From Actinomycetota bacterium (lineage in GTDB: Bacteria > Actinomycetota > Acidimicrobiia > IMCC26256 > PALSA-610), in contig SXHN01000054.1 in NCBI GenBank assembly GCA_005773635.1, positions 1 through 64,000 on the forward strand: a DNA stretch of 64,000 nucleotides. The letters run 5' to 3'. Below, piece after piece: positions 26,111 to 36,050 of the stretch. The notes beneath the pieces were generated by a model, which saw only the letters and a list, made by a program, of their open reading frames with translations, was not told the origin of the DNA and searched no databases. Numbering within the stretch: position 1 is the first letter of the stretch; each line of letters starts with the position of its first letter. A program made the translations under genes and the position numbers.

Positions 26111-26116
26111 TAGGTT
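26111..26116 (+). promoter_or_regulatory. Putative -10 (TAGGTT), leaderless
   Basis: TAGGTT ends 8 nt before ATG 26125 of the thioesterase. It supports this ATG over a TTG two codons upstream. Confidence 0.4.
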
Positions 26117-26124
26117 CATTGCCC

Positions 26125-26976
26125 ATGACAAGTCGATTCGCTCGCGACACTGCCGTTACCGGTCTTGGCGAGGGACGTTTCGGCGCCACGATTGACCGTG
26201 GTTGGTGGATCGTGCGCGGGCCGAACGGCGGTTACGTCGCGGCAATCGTGTTGCGAGCCATGCAATCAGCGGTCGCCGACGAATCTCGCCATCCGCGTTC
26301 ACTGACGGTGCATTTCACTGCTCCACCCGCGGAGGGCCCGGTTGTCGTGCACACAACGATCGAACGTGCGGGACGATCAATCACAACAGTCACCGCCCGA
26401 CTCATGCAAAACGATCGCGTATGTGCGTTCGCCATCGGTGCGTTTTCCGATGCCTGGCCCGGACCTGAAGTACAAGACCGCTCGCGGCCCGTCGCGCCAC
26501 CGCCCGAACAGTGCTCCGAACATCCACCGACGCCGCCAAATCAGTCTGCGGAGGGTTCTGTGAATGCGCCGTCTTTCACGCCACCGCCGTTGATCGATCG
26601 TTATGACATGCGTTGGGCGATCGGCTCGCCGCCCCGCACCGATGGAGACCAGGCACTTGCGGGCGGGTGGATTCGATTTAGCGATGCTCACGTGATGGAT
26701 GCATGTGCCGCGGCCGCAGTTTCTGATGCTTGGATTCCGCCGATTTTCAGCCGGGTGCAACAGCCAATGGTGGTGCCAACAATCGATCTGACTGTGCATT
26801 TCCGATCGCGATTACCGTTGCTCGATGCTGGAGCCGACGATTGGCTGCTCTGTATGTTTCGCACCACCGTGGTGCAAGAGGGCTTCCTGGAAGAAGACGG
26901 TGAGATCTGGAGTCGCGACGGCCGGCTGCTGGCGCATTCGCGCCAGCTTGCGGTGGCGATGCCTTTTGCCCCGTAG
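26125..26976 (+). CDS. Double-hotdog acyl-CoA thioesterase (TesB-like/4HBT_3)
   Basis: A 283-residue protein with two hotdog halves. The first: GRFGATIDRGWWIVRGPNGGYVAAIVLRAMQSAV, SLTVHFTAPPAEGPVVVHTTIERAGRSITTVTARLMQND. A proline-rich linker of about 45 residues (APPPEQCSEHPPTPPNQSAEG) is longer than usual. The second: ALAGGWIRFSDAHVMDACAAAAVSDAWIPP, PTIDLTVHFRSRLPLLDAGADDWLLCMFRTTVVQEGFLEEDGEIWSRDGRLLAHSRQLAV. This is the layout of TesB-like acyl-CoA thioesterases, which release fatty acids from CoA; the chain-length preference is unknown. Confidence 0.85.
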   Translation: MTSRFARDTAVTGLGEGRFGATIDRGWWIVRGPNGGYVAAIVLRAMQSAVADESRHPRSLTVHFTAPPAEGPVVVHTTIERAGRSITTVTARLMQNDRVCAFAIGAFSDAWPGPEVQDRSRPVAPPPEQCSEHPPTPPNQSAEGSVNAPSFTPPPLIDRYDMRWAIGSPPRTDGDQALAGGWIRFSDAHVMDACAAAAVSDAWIPPIFSRVQQPMVVPTIDLTVHFRSRLPLLDAGADDWLLCMFRTTVVQEGFLEEDGEIWSRDGRLLAHSRQLAVAMPFAP

Positions 26977-27010
26977 TGGTCGCCCGTAGGTCAGGCACGG
27001 CCAGGCCAAA

Positions 27011-29083
27011 TCATTTCGGTTTGGCTTGCATCCTCGCCGCGTCGGCTGTATCGAACGTCCACGCTAGGAGCAGAGCTTCCTCTCGCCATTGCTCGTAGCG
27101 TCCTGACGGGCCGCCGTGGCCGGCTCCCATCTCAGTGCGCAGCACCACATTGACATCCGGACAAAGTTCACGCATCTTGGCTGTGAACTTCGCGGGTTCC
27201 CAATATTGCACGCGAGGATCATTCAATCCAGCAGTGATGTGAAGCCGTGGATAGCTCACGCCAGCGGCAATGTTGTCGTACGGTGAATACGCCAGCATCG
27301 TCCAATAGTCGGACTCAACTGTGGGGTTGCCCCATTCCTCCCACTCGTTGACGGTCAAGGGGATGGTCGCGTCTGACATCGTTGACACAACATCGAGAAA
27401 CGGGACCTCTGCAATAATGCCGCTCCAGAGATCGGGCCTGAGGTTCGCGACTGCACCCATCAAGAGCCCGCCCGCGCTCGCTCCGCGGGCCACGATGCGG
27501 GTCGGATCGCAGAACTGCTTGGCGATGAGATGTTCAGCACAAGCACAAAAGTCGGTGAAGGTATTCATCTTGTAGCCGAGTTTGCCTGTCTCATACCAGC
27601 CGCGCCCCATCTCTCCACCGCCGCGTGGGTGCGCAATCGCATAGATCCATCCGCGGTCGAGAAGCGGAAGAATGTCACTGCTAAAGGCGGGATCGACCGA
27701 CGACTCGTAGCTGCCGTATCCGTACAGGAACAGGGGAGCAGTTCCATCTACGGCAACGTCGGTGCGATGTACGATCGAGATTGGAACCAACGTGCCATCG
27801 AGCGCCCGAGCCCATTCGCGCGTCGTGCAATAGTTTGATGCATCGAAATTGGGAACAGGCTGCTGCTTCACCACCGTGCTTTGGCGAGTCGCAACGTCGT
27901 AGTCGAACGCGGTACGGGGGCACACGAGCGATGAATACAAGTAGCGAAAGGTCGATGTTGTGTATTCGCGATTTGATCCGGGCCAAGCCGTATAGACCGG
28001 ATCAGGGAGGTCGATTGTGACCAACTCTGCGTCGTTGTGGTGCCGCACTCTGAGCCGTTCGAGGCCGTTGACACGTTCATACAACACAAGGAAATTCGCG
28101 AATGCACTGACGTTGACGATCCTGACCTCAGGGTCGTGATCGATGAGTTTGGTCCATTGGCTACGGGAGTCGCGGTTGGTCGGGGCGAGGTAGACCTCGA
28201 AATTTGTGCACCCGCCGGCATTCGTCCAGACCACGAACTGATCGCGATAGTGATCTACGTGGTACTCGACTCCATCAACGCGCTCAGCGATGCGCTGTAG
28301 TTCATGGTTTGGCTCGCTGGCGAGGAGAAAATGAACTTCAGACGTAATACGCGAACTCGCGGATATGAAGATGTATTTACCGCTACGACTCCGACCTACT
28401 CCAACGTCGAAACGTTCATCGTCTTCCTCATAGACCAAGATGTCGTTCTCCTGGTCGGTGCCGAGCTCGTGCCGCCAGACTTGGTGCGGCCGCATGGCAT
28501 CGTCGGTGCGTGTGTAGAACAGAATGCGGCTGTCGGCCGACCATGCCAGCGAGTAGTACACGTTGTCGATTCGATCAACCAGATTTTGACCATTGGCACC
28601 ATCGGCCAGGTCCCGTATTGCGAGTGTGTAGAGCTCTCCGCCGGTGACATCGGTCGTGTACGCCATCAGATTATGTCGTGGGTCGATCGCGATATCGCCG
28701 ACCGAGAAGTAGTCATTGTCGCCAGCTTCGAGGTTCTCGTCGAGAATGATGGCGGGCGCGCCTCCGGCGAGTGATGTCCGTTCGTGCACCGCGTACTCCT
28801 GGCCCTTGACCGTGCGGGTCGAGTAGATCCACGAACCCCAAGTCACGGGCTCCGATACATCGTCTTCCTGTACATGGCTGCGCAATTCGTCGAAGAGCGT
28901 TTCTTGGAGAGGTACTGCTTCGGCGAGGCGTTGTTGGGCGTAGTTGTTTTCGGCAGTGAGATACGCGAGCACCTCCGGTGAATCACGATCCCGAAGCCAA
29001 AACCAGTCATCTTGGCGATCATGCCCATGGGCCGAAAGCGTCGTTGGATGTCGCGGGGCTTGGGGTGAAGGAAACGTGGGCAT
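27011..29083 (-). CDS. ptrB: Oligopeptidase B (S9A family)
   Basis: A 690-residue prolyl-oligopeptidase-type serine peptidase cleaving after basic residues in peptides. The N-terminal beta-propeller follows [30 protein letters not shown]. The catalytic domain has [34 protein letters not shown], the nucleophile elbow [14 protein letters not shown], the aspartate in [14 protein letters not shown] and the histidine in [12 protein letters not shown]. Cytosolic, as no signal is seen. ATG 29083 gives the family N-terminal length; ATG 29101 is also possible. It is divergent from hisI and convergent with the thioesterase. Confidence 0.92.
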   Translation of the reverse strand: MPTFPSPQAPRHPTTLSAHGHDRQDDWFWLRDRDSPEVLAYLTAENNYAQQRLAEAVPLQETLFDELRSHVQEDDVSEPVTWGSWIYSTRTVKGQEYAVHERTSLAGGAPAIILDENLEAGDNDYFSVGDIAIDPRHNLMAYTTDVTGGELYTLAIRDLADGANGQNLVDRIDNVYYSLAWSADSRILFYTRTDDAMRPHQVWRHELGTDQENDILVYEEDDERFDVGVGRSRSGKYIFISASSRITSEVHFLLASEPNHELQRIAERVDGVEYHVDHYRDQFVVWTNAGGCTNFEVYLAPTNRDSRSQWTKLIDHDPEVRIVNVSAFANFLVLYERVNGLERLRVRHHNDAELVTIDLPDPVYTAWPGSNREYTTSTFRYLYSSLVCPRTAFDYDVATRQSTVVKQQPVPNFDASNYCTTREWARALDGTLVPISIVHRTDVAVDGTAPLFLYGYGSYESSVDPAFSSDILPLLDRGWIYAIAHPRGGGEMGRGWYETGKLGYKMNTFTDFCACAEHLIAKQFCDPTRIVARGASAGGLLMGAVANLRPDLWSGIIAEVPFLDVVSTMSDATIPLTVNEWEEWGNPTVESDYWTMLAYSPYDNIAAGVSYPRLHITAGLNDPRVQYWEPAKFTAKMRELCPDVNVVLRTEMGAGHGGPSGRYEQWREEALLLAWTFDTADAARMQAKPK

Positions 29084-29139
29084 CCTTGGAGTCTCGCGCA
29101 TCACTGGTATTCGCTCGTGAGTCCGAGGTTGCTCACCGG

Positions 29140-29145
29140 TACGAT
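29140..29145 (+). promoter_or_regulatory. Putative -10 (TACGAT) for hisI-trpE, leaderless
   Basis: TACGAT ends 7 nt before GTG 29153. The gap (AGGCGTC) contains AGG but too little for a proper Shine-Dalgarno sequence. It supports a separate promoter for hisI-trpE-ygfZ. Confidence 0.4.
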
Positions 29146-29152
29146 AGGCGTC

Positions 29153-29536
29153 GTGACTGATCCGCAAGCAACACCGATCTCGTTTACTCCTGCCGAACTG
29201 GACGCGGTTTCGTTTGATCGCGATGGGCTTGTGCCAGCGATCGTGCAAGACGTCGACTCGCGAGCCGTGCTGATGATGGCTTGGATGAACCGTGACGCGC
29301 TCAGAACGTCCTTAGAAACTGGTCGAACGTGGTTTTGGAGCCGGAGTCGCCAGGAGTACTGGTGTAAGGGCGAAACGTCTGGAGATCGCCAGTTCATTCG
29401 CGCCGCGGCCTATGACTGTGACATGGACGTGATCTTGCTTGAGGTCGATCAGGTTGGTGCGGGCGCGTGCCACACCGGCCAACGTAGCTGCTTCTTTCGT
29501 TCGTTCGGCGGCGGCGACGAACCTGGCCGACGATGA
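29153..29536 (+). CDS. hisI: Phosphoribosyl-AMP cyclohydrolase
   Basis: A 127-residue single-domain HisI without a fused HisE. Zinc and magnesium site blocks: [70 protein letters not shown]; the three cysteines (YWCKG, GACHT, RSCFF) match the Zn ligands. GTG 29153 ([11 protein letters not shown]) is chosen from the -10 hexamer and family length. Its last codons overlap trpE (ATGA), so histidine and tryptophan synthesis are co-transcribed here. Confidence 0.94.
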   Translation: MTDPQATPISFTPAELDAVSFDRDGLVPAIVQDVDSRAVLMMAWMNRDALRTSLETGRTWFWSRSRQEYWCKGETSGDRQFIRAAAYDCDMDVILLEVDQVGAGACHTGQRSCFFRSFGGGDEPGRR

Positions 29537-31077
29537 CCCATCGCGGCAACGTCCAAGTGTCCACGCGCGATGCAAGCCCGTCGCTCGATGATTTTCTCAC
29601 CTATTGCCGCGAGCACACCGTTGTTCCGGTGTGGTGCGAAGTCCTCGCAGATTTTGAGACTCCGTTGTCGGCATTCACCAAACTCGCAGGTTCCGGCGAT
29701 GGCTTCTTGCTGGAATCGGTGGAACATGCCCAGCAATGGGGCCGGTTTTCATTTCTTGGGTGGGACCCAATTTCGACGCTCACTGTACGCGGGCAACACG
29801 TAGAAGTCCATGGCGCGGTACTCGACGACATCCCGACTGACCGCGGGAGCCTCGGGATACTCGATGCGGCAATCGCGAAGTACCGATCGCCGGTCATCGA
29901 TGGACTTCCGCCGTTTCACGGCGGCATCGTCGGATACATGGGATACGACCTGGTCCGCGAGATCGAGCGGCTGCCCGCGGTGCCGTCTGATGACCTTGGA
30001 CACGCGGACGCGGTGCTATTCCTCACGGCAAGCGTTGCCGCGTTTGATCACTTCGGTCAGCGACTGTTTCTCATCGAAAACGTCTACGTGGCTGACACGA
30101 CTGATTCCGACGAACTCGCGGCGCAGTACTTCGCAGCTCGTGCACGGCTACACGCCAATGTAGACCGGCTCGCCGAACCACTTGCCCCAATGGCGAGCGT
30201 GTGTCCGCCTCAGCGCGACGATGCGTTGCCGTCCCATACACGGCGCACTTCGTTCGATGAGTATTCGCGCAGCGTAGAAGCCGCGAAGGAGTACATACTG
30301 GCAGGCGACATTTTTCAGGTGGTACTTGCTCAACGTTTCGACCTTGATAAACCCTGCGATCCGTTCGGTCTCTATCGGGTGTTGCGGGTGGTGAATCCCT
30401 CTCCATATATGTACTTTGTGCGCGCAGGCACTACCGCGGTCGTCGGGAGCTCACCCGAGGCGCTCGTGCAAGTACGAGATGGTCATGTCGTGAGTCGGCC
30501 AATCGCCGGAACGCGAAAGCGCGGTCGCGACGAAGAGCACGACAAACGGCTTGCGTCGGAACTGTTGGAGCATCCTAAGGAACGCGCAGAACATGTGATG
30601 CTGGTCGATCTGGCGCGCAACGACGTTGGTCGCGTCGTTAAGTTCGGCACTGAAAAGATTGATGAAATGATGACGTTGGAGCGGTACTCCCACGTGATGC
30701 ATATGACAAGCCAGGTGTCAGGCACGCTGGCTGAAGGCAAGACCGCCGTCGATGTGCTGCGCGCGACGTTTCCTGCGGGCACCGTCAGCGGCGCCCCGAA
30801 GGTTCGCGCCATGCAACTCATCGATGAGCTCGAACCAACGAAACGTGGACCGTACGCAGGAGTGGTTGGATACTTTGACTTCTCCGGCAACCTGGATACC
30901 GCAATCGCGATTCGAACGATGTTTTTTGACGGGACACAGGGTTCGGTTTCAGCCGGTGCGGGCATCGTCGTCGATTCGGATCCTGCCGACGAGGATCTTG
31001 AATGCAACAACAAAGCACGGGCGTTGCTCAATGCTGCCGCGGCGGCGCAACACCTCTTTCCACTAGACGGGATCTGA
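29533..31077 (+). CDS. trpE: Anthranilate synthase component I
   Basis: A 514-residue chorismate-utilising enzyme. [19 protein letters not shown] carries the LLES motif of tryptophan feedback inhibition. The catalytic domain includes [71 protein letters not shown] and [23 protein letters not shown]. Length and motifs are those of TrpE rather than PabB or a fused TrpEG. The glutaminase partner trpG and trpD are not in the window. Overlaps hisI by 4 nt and ygfZ by 1 nt. Confidence 0.94.
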   Translation: MTHRGNVQVSTRDASPSLDDFLTYCREHTVVPVWCEVLADFETPLSAFTKLAGSGDGFLLESVEHAQQWGRFSFLGWDPISTLTVRGQHVEVHGAVLDDIPTDRGSLGILDAAIAKYRSPVIDGLPPFHGGIVGYMGYDLVREIERLPAVPSDDLGHADAVLFLTASVAAFDHFGQRLFLIENVYVADTTDSDELAAQYFAARARLHANVDRLAEPLAPMASVCPPQRDDALPSHTRRTSFDEYSRSVEAAKEYILAGDIFQVVLAQRFDLDKPCDPFGLYRVLRVVNPSPYMYFVRAGTTAVVGSSPEALVQVRDGHVVSRPIAGTRKRGRDEEHDKRLASELLEHPKERAEHVMLVDLARNDVGRVVKFGTEKIDEMMTLERYSHVMHMTSQVSGTLAEGKTAVDVLRATFPAGTVSGAPKVRAMQLIDELEPTKRGPYAGVVGYFDFSGNLDTAIAIRTMFFDGTQGSVSAGAGIVVDSDPADEDLECNNKARALLNAAAAAQHLFPLDGI

Positions 31078-32060
31078 TGCCAGAAACATTTGATGGCACG
31101 CCAATCGCTGCCACCGCAACAGAGCAGGCACAACTCGCAGCGTTTCGCACAGGTGCTGCAGTCTTTACAACCCTGAAAGAGGTTGTGAGCGTGCGTGGTA
31201 TCGACGCTCGGAGTTTCCTGCAAAGCCTTGTATCTCAAGACGTCGCGAACTTGGCACCCGGCGAGGCAACTGACGCGTTGCTTCTGCAACCGCAAGGGAA
31301 GCTCATTGCCTTGATGCGGATGTTTGTAATCTCAGAGGAGCATTGGCTTCTGCTGGTAGACGCGGGAGTGGGCACTGCATTGCACGACGGCCTCGCCCGG
31401 TTCAAGATTCGAGTTAAAGTCGACCTCGAAATTTCCACGGATCTCGTGGTCGCTTGCGTGCGGGGGCCTCGAGCAGTCGAGGTCACAGGTTACGACGCTT
31501 CGCGGTCGGTGATGGCCCTTGATGACGGCGTACTCGTTCCCAATAGCTGGGATATCGTCGCTGGCGTCGATTGGGTAGGACCACGCGTGAAGCTCACTGC
31601 GGCCGTCGACGAAATGGTCGCGAACGGTGCCCTTGCGGTGACCAAAGGTGTGTATGAAACCGCACGCGTCAGCTACGGCGTTGTGACCCAAGGCGTCGAC
31701 ATCAACGATCGCACCATTGCGCAAGAAGCGCAACTAGAAGTCAACGCGGTCAGTTTTACCAAGGGCTGTTTTGTGGGCCAAGAGCTTGTATGCCGCATCG
31801 ACAGTCGTGGCCATGTCAATCGTTTTGTGCGGCTGCTGCGAGCTAGCGATAGCTCCGCTCGGTTCACCGTCGGCGACTCGGTCGAGTGTCAAGGCACGGT
31901 CGTAGGCGAAGTCACGAGCGTGGCCGCGTTCGATGGCGTTGCGTTGGCGACGATTCGCCGCACTGTCGACGTGGGGACTGAAGTGAGTGTGGGTGGCTCG
32001 TCGGCCGCCGTAGAGCAAAGATTTCCTTCAGAGCCCACGAACTCGGCATCTGCCGATTAA
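31077..32060 (+). CDS. ygfZ: Folate-binding YgfZ/GcvT-like protein
   Basis: A 327-residue protein of the COG0354 group that supports iron-sulfur cluster assembly or repair using tetrahydrofolate. The signature is SFTKGCFVGQELVCRID (K-G-C-x-x-G-Q-E). The N-terminal part (VVSVRGIDARSFLQSLVSQDV..., LLLQPQGKLIALMRMFV) is the GcvT-like fold, and the C-terminal part (GDSVECQGTVVGEVTSVAAFDGVALATIRR) is a small barrel. ATG 31077 overlaps the trpE stop (TGATG). In actinobacteria such genes are common near unrelated operons. Confidence 0.87.
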   Translation: MPETFDGTPIAATATEQAQLAAFRTGAAVFTTLKEVVSVRGIDARSFLQSLVSQDVANLAPGEATDALLLQPQGKLIALMRMFVISEEHWLLLVDAGVGTALHDGLARFKIRVKVDLEISTDLVVACVRGPRAVEVTGYDASRSVMALDDGVLVPNSWDIVAGVDWVGPRVKLTAAVDEMVANGALAVTKGVYETARVSYGVVTQGVDINDRTIAQEAQLEVNAVSFTKGCFVGQELVCRIDSRGHVNRFVRLLRASDSSARFTVGDSVECQGTVVGEVTSVAAFDGVALATIRRTVDVGTEVSVGGSSAAVEQRFPSEPTNSASAD

Positions 32061-32132
32061 GGATCCAGGTCGCATTTGCCGACAATGGGTGTCTGTACTC
32101 GCCCGAGTGCGGTAACCCAACGGGGGGTTGAC

Positions 32133-33731
32133 ATGCGACGAACCACCGCAGTTGCACTGGTTGCAGCGCTCGGCGCGACGAGCTTCGCCGCGGCCAACCT
32201 GCGTACTGCTCCTGCTTACGCGGCGCTTGGCGCCACATCCGATTTCAACTGCGATGGATACTCGGACTTGGCTGTGGGAGTGCCGGGAGAGACCGTTGGT
32301 GTTGTCGCGAGCGGCATCGTCCAAGTGTTTTGGGGTTCGGATGCAGGCCTTCAACCCGATGCGACGGTGCTGCGGATCGGTGCAATGGGGGCAACAGGGA
32401 CGGGCGCAAACGGCGATCGCTTCGGAGCCATCGTAAAATCTGGCAGCCTTGATGACGACACCTGTGATGATTTGGCAGTCGGGGCCCCCGGAGTGGACCT
32501 TTCGAATTTGGTCGATGCTGGTGTGGTGTACGTGTTCTACGGTTCTGCCGGCGGATTCACAACCAATCGCACGTCGCGTATTACGCGGGGCTCCAAAGGT
32601 GTTCCTTCGAACAACCAAGCTGGAGCATTGTTTGGGACTGCGCTTGCAATCGGAGATGCGAACGGCAACTTCATCGAAGATCTTGCCATAGGTGCACCGA
32701 GCGACGACGGACCAACGACGACGAACTCAGGATCAGTGACTGTGCTCTACGAACCTGGCGAAACTGGCGGCGGAACCTACGACGCCGCGTGGTTTCGGAT
32801 GGGGCTGGGCAACGTCGCGGGTACGCCCGAAACGAATGCCGCATTCGGTTCGGCATTGAGTTTTGGCAATTTCAACAAGACAAGCGACACAGACTTTGCC
32901 CAAGAGCTTGCGATCGGTTCGCCGGGCCTGAATGCCGACGGCATGCGCGATTCCGGAGCAGTCACAGTGCTTGCCAACAACAGTGTGGGATTGATCGCGG
33001 GTGGCTCGGTGGTTCTCACCCAGAATTCGGTCGGTGTTCCGGGCAGCTCGGAGGTCGGCGATGGCTTCGGCTTCGCCCTCACGTCGGGCGGCCTCCTTGG
33101 CAACGATGATGCCGACGACCTCGCAGTCGGCGTTCCCAACGAAGACGTCGGTTCCAAGATCGACTCTGGCAACGTGATCGTCTTGGGCGGTTCCGCGCAA
33201 GGGTTGGTCGATGTGGTCGCGCCGCCCGCCCGCACGCTGTATCAAGGCGCTGCTGGAGTCCCCGATACATCCGAGACTGGTGACAAATTCGGACGCTCGC
33301 TCGTTGCGGCGAATTTTTCGACGGACGCAGTGGATGTGGATCTGGCGATCGGTGTCGCCAATGAGGATGCAGCGGGCATCACCGACGCGGGCTGTGTCGT
33401 AGTCATGCGTAGCTCAAGTGGTTCGTTGACCTCGTTCAATCCGCAACTATTTTGCCAAGGTATCGGTGCAGCGCCGGGGAGCGCAGAGACGGGAGATCTG
33501 TTTGGGTACGCGTTGTCTTCCGGCGACTACCGAGGGACCGGAGCGAACGATTTGGCCGTAGGCGCTCCCTACGAGGACGGATCAGCTGCTACCAATTCGG
33601 GTGCAGTGACGATACTCAACACCGATGGCAATCGACTTGATCCTGCGGGTTCCGGTGCCGCGGTGTGGGTGCAAGACACGACGGGTGTACCCGACACCGT
33701 TGAAGCCAACGACAAATTCGGAACCTTCTAG
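32133..33731 (+). CDS. Secreted FG-GAP (integrin alpha-type) repeat protein
   Basis: A 532-residue protein. The signal peptide MRRTTAVALVAALGATSFAA precedes a likely AYA cleavage site. Seven FG-GAP repeats follow, each with a Ca-binding D-x-D/N-x-D-like loop and a DLAVG/APxED core: DFNCDGYSDLAVGVPGE, DDTCDDLAVGAPG, NGNFIEDLAIGAPSDD, DTDFAQELAIGSPG, NDDADDLAVGVPNED, DAVDVDLAIGVANEDA, GTGANDLAVGAPYED. Seven repeats would close one beta-propeller, so this is probably a complete extracellular propeller, with a role in adhesion or surface recognition inferred. ATG 32133 has GGGGGG 5-10 nt upstream. Its stop overlaps the convergent kinase stop on CTAG. Confidence 0.85.
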   Translation: MRRTTAVALVAALGATSFAAANLRTAPAYAALGATSDFNCDGYSDLAVGVPGETVGVVASGIVQVFWGSDAGLQPDATVLRIGAMGATGTGANGDRFGAIVKSGSLDDDTCDDLAVGAPGVDLSNLVDAGVVYVFYGSAGGFTTNRTSRITRGSKGVPSNNQAGALFGTALAIGDANGNFIEDLAIGAPSDDGPTTTNSGSVTVLYEPGETGGGTYDAAWFRMGLGNVAGTPETNAAFGSALSFGNFNKTSDTDFAQELAIGSPGLNADGMRDSGAVTVLANNSVGLIAGGSVVLTQNSVGVPGSSEVGDGFGFALTSGGLLGNDDADDLAVGVPNEDVGSKIDSGNVIVLGGSAQGLVDVVAPPARTLYQGAAGVPDTSETGDKFGRSLVAANFSTDAVDVDLAIGVANEDAAGITDAGCVVVMRSSSGSLTSFNPQLFCQGIGAAPGSAETGDLFGYALSSGDYRGTGANDLAVGAPYEDGSAATNSGAVTILNTDGNRLDPAGSGAAVWVQDTTGVPDTVEANDKFGTF

Positions 33732-35263
33732 CTGGATTTGACCGCCGCGGTGCCAGTGCGCACCTGCAGTCGAAATGCCGCACCTTTCTCGTGGTCATCG
33801 AGGAGCGTGCACGTTCCGCCCATTGCGTTGGCGAGTTCGGCGACGATCGTCAAACCGAGGCCCGTCCCGACGGCTCTTCCAGGGGTTTTGCGAGAGGTGT
33901 AGAGACGTTCGAACACCTTGACGCGCTCGCGTTCCTCGATGCCAGGGCCATCGTCGACTACATCGACGACGACGAGGTCTGCGCGATGTGTCAAGGTGAC
34001 ATTTACGTGGTGTTGCGCATACTTCAAAGCGTTTTCAACCAGGTTGGCGACTGCCTGGCCGAGGCGTTCGGGGTCGAGGTCGCACGCCACGGTGGTGTGC
34101 GTTGCGTTGAAATCGAGCACGAGGCTGCTGGCCTCAGCCCGCGGTTGGAACGCTTCCACAATTGTGGAGACGACTTCAACAGCATCACACGGTTGAGCAC
34201 GCAAGGTGAATTCGCGGCTCTCAAGCCTCGATAGATCGAGGAGATCACGCACGAGTCGTTCAAGGCGATTGGCTTCCGCCGTGATGACTTCGGCCGCTCG
34301 TTTGCTTGCTACAGGATCGGTAGTGTCAATCGTGCCATCGGCCAAAGCTTCTGAGTATCCGCGAATCGATGTGAGCGGCGTTCGGAGATCGTGACTCACA
34401 GCCTGAAGGAAGCTGCGTTCAGCATTGCGAGCAACATCCAAGTCGTGGGCGAGGCGGTTCATCGTCATGGCAACGTCGGCTAACTCTCGGTCGGCATCGG
34501 CATCAACGTGAACCCGAGCCGAAAGATCCCCGGCCGCGAGGGAATATGCAGCGGCTTCAATAGCGAGCAACGGGCGAGTAAGGCGTCGACTCAACCACGC
34601 CGCGATCATCACGCAAGCACCTAGTGCTACGACTGCTGAAAAGAGAAAGGCCGTAGTTGCCCTGCGAACGCCGGCACGATCGATGGGTTCGCTTAGAATG
34701 ACGATCGGAACTGCGAAGCGCAAAGCGGGGATATCGATCGAAGCTGCGAGGTATGCGGTGTCGTTGCGTCTCAGCGTGCTGGTTGCCCCTTTTGCCACTT
34801 CGCGAAGTTGGAGATCAGCGGCGGTGATCCCATCGGGAAGTGCGACGAGTGCTTCGGCGCCGATTTCAGCGCCCACGAGAACTTGCTCTCGCCGCGGGTC
34901 GCGCCGCCCGACCGCGTTGAGTTCCGCGTAGGTCAGGACCTTGCCGTTACTCATGAAGACCACGCGAGCGTCGGCAACCCGAGCCGTAGCGCGAAGTTGG
35001 TTCAGAAATGCGGCGATCCCCAGCGTTTGCCTCGTCGCCTTGGCAGAGCCAGGGGCTTGCATCCGTTCAACGATGTTGGCCGAAACGGCGGCGATGTTAT
35101 CGGCCTTATGGCGGATCTCGTCGGTCGCCGACTGTTCTGCGCCGCGATTGATGAAGTACGCGGTCGATGTGCCTGCGAGGGTCAGTGCGCCGGCCGCTAC
35201 AAGTACGAAGCTGAAGAGTAACCGATTGCGAAGCGTGCCGCGCCGCGCTTGCAAGGGCTTCAT
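33728..35263 (-). CDS. Two-component sensor histidine kinase
   Basis: A 511-residue membrane kinase. TM1 is about 13-36 and TM2 about 203-224, with a 165-residue extracytoplasmic sensor between them. Then come HAMP (SRRLTRPLLAIEAAAYSLAAGDLSARVHV), the phosphoacceptor H291 (FLQAVSHDLRTPLTSIRGYSEA), and a HATPase domain with N box NLVENALKYA, G1 DDGPGIEERE, F box FERLY and G2 GTGLGLTIVAELANAMGG. The signal is unknown. It overlaps the regulator gene by 4 nt and is transcribed after it, so they form a cognate pair. Confidence 0.93.
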   Translation of the reverse strand: MKPLQARRGTLRNRLLFSFVLVAAGALTLAGTSTAYFINRGAEQSATDEIRHKADNIAAVSANIVERMQAPGSAKATRQTLGIAAFLNQLRATARVADARVVFMSNGKVLTYAELNAVGRRDPRREQVLVGAEIGAEALVALPDGITAADLQLREVAKGATSTLRRNDTAYLAASIDIPALRFAVPIVILSEPIDRAGVRRATTAFLFSAVVALGACVMIAAWLSRRLTRPLLAIEAAAYSLAAGDLSARVHVDADADRELADVAMTMNRLAHDLDVARNAERSFLQAVSHDLRTPLTSIRGYSEALADGTIDTTDPVASKRAAEVITAEANRLERLVRDLLDLSRLESREFTLRAQPCDAVEVVSTIVEAFQPRAEASSLVLDFNATHTTVACDLDPERLGQAVANLVENALKYAQHHVNVTLTHRADLVVVDVVDDGPGIEERERVKVFERLYTSRKTPGRAVGTGLGLTIVAELANAMGGTCTLLDDHEKGAAFRLQVRTGTAAVKSS

Positions 35264-35940
35264 CGTCGATGTTCGAGCCGGTAGCCAATGCCTCGAACCG
35301 TCGCGATTTCCACTGCCGTGTTGATCTTTTTTCGTATTTGCGCAATGTGCACATCAACGGTGCGGGGATCTCCAAACCAGTCGTAGCCCCAAATACCATC
35401 GAGCAGCTGTTGGCGTGAAAGTGCCCGACCAGGACGCTCCGCGAGAAAGTGCAAAAGTTCAAACTCTTTCGTAGTGAACGCCACAACCGCGTCGCGTACG
35501 CGTACCTCGCGTCGTCCGATATCTACGATCACCTCGCCAACCTGCAAGAGTTCAGCGGTTGAGCCTCCTGCCCCGTCGGTCCGGCGCAGCACAGCCTTCA
35601 CGCGCGCAACAAGTTCCGCCGGCGAGAATGGCTTGGTGATGTAGTCGTCGGCACCAAGTTCGAGGCCGAGCACTCGGTCTACCTCGCTGTCGCGGGCGGT
35701 CAGAAAAATGATAGGGATCGGAGAATGGGCGCGGAGGCGGCGACATACTTCAAGACCATCAAAGTCTGGCAACCCCACGTCGAGGATGACCAAGCGGGGG
35801 CGATCGCGATCAACCGCCGCCAAGGCACCGGCGCCGCAGTTGGCCTTCAGCACGCGGTAGCCCTCGCGAGCGATATAGAGCTCGACGAGATCGGCGATGT
35901 TCGCCTCGTCGTCGACCACCAGAATTGTGCCCCGTTCCAT
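35260..35940 (-). CDS. OmpR/PhoB-family response regulator
   Basis: A 226-residue regulator. The receiver domain has the acidic pair DDE at 10-12, phosphoacceptor D54 (VILDVGLPDFDGLE), the T of FLTARDS and the lysine of DDYITKPFSPAELVARV. The C-terminal winged helix (VRDAVVAFTTKEFELLHFLAERPGRALSRQQLLDGIWGYDWFGDPRTVDVHIAQIRKKI) binds DNA. The ATG at 35940 has GAGAGGT just upstream. It forms an operon with the histidine kinase. Target genes cannot be told; no direct-repeat operator was obvious upstream. Confidence 0.95.
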   Translation of the reverse strand: MERGTILVVDDEANIADLVELYIAREGYRVLKANCGAGALAAVDRDRPRLVILDVGLPDFDGLEVCRRLRAHSPIPIIFLTARDSEVDRVLGLELGADDYITKPFSPAELVARVKAVLRRTDGAGGSTAELLQVGEVIVDIGRREVRVRDAVVAFTTKEFELLHFLAERPGRALSRQQLLDGIWGYDWFGDPRTVDVHIAQIRKKINTAVEIATVRGIGYRLEHRR

Positions 35941-36035
35941 ACCTCTCTATCGTCCCAAATCCTTATTGTCGAAGCAGTGATGTATGTGTGAGGGATTTGT
36001 GAAGTATTGAAGGTCTTGTGTCTAGCCTGGGCCAG

Positions 36036-36041
36036 TATCCT
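36036..36041 (+). promoter_or_regulatory. Putative -10 (TATCCT) for trpC-trpF
   Basis: TATCCT ends 9 nt before ATG 36051. The gap CGACGAATC has no Shine-Dalgarno sequence. The upstream TTGTGT (36016-36021) is only 14 nt away, so a -35 is uncertain. No leader peptide with tandem Trp codons was seen. Confidence 0.35.
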
Positions 36042-36050
36042 CGACGAATC

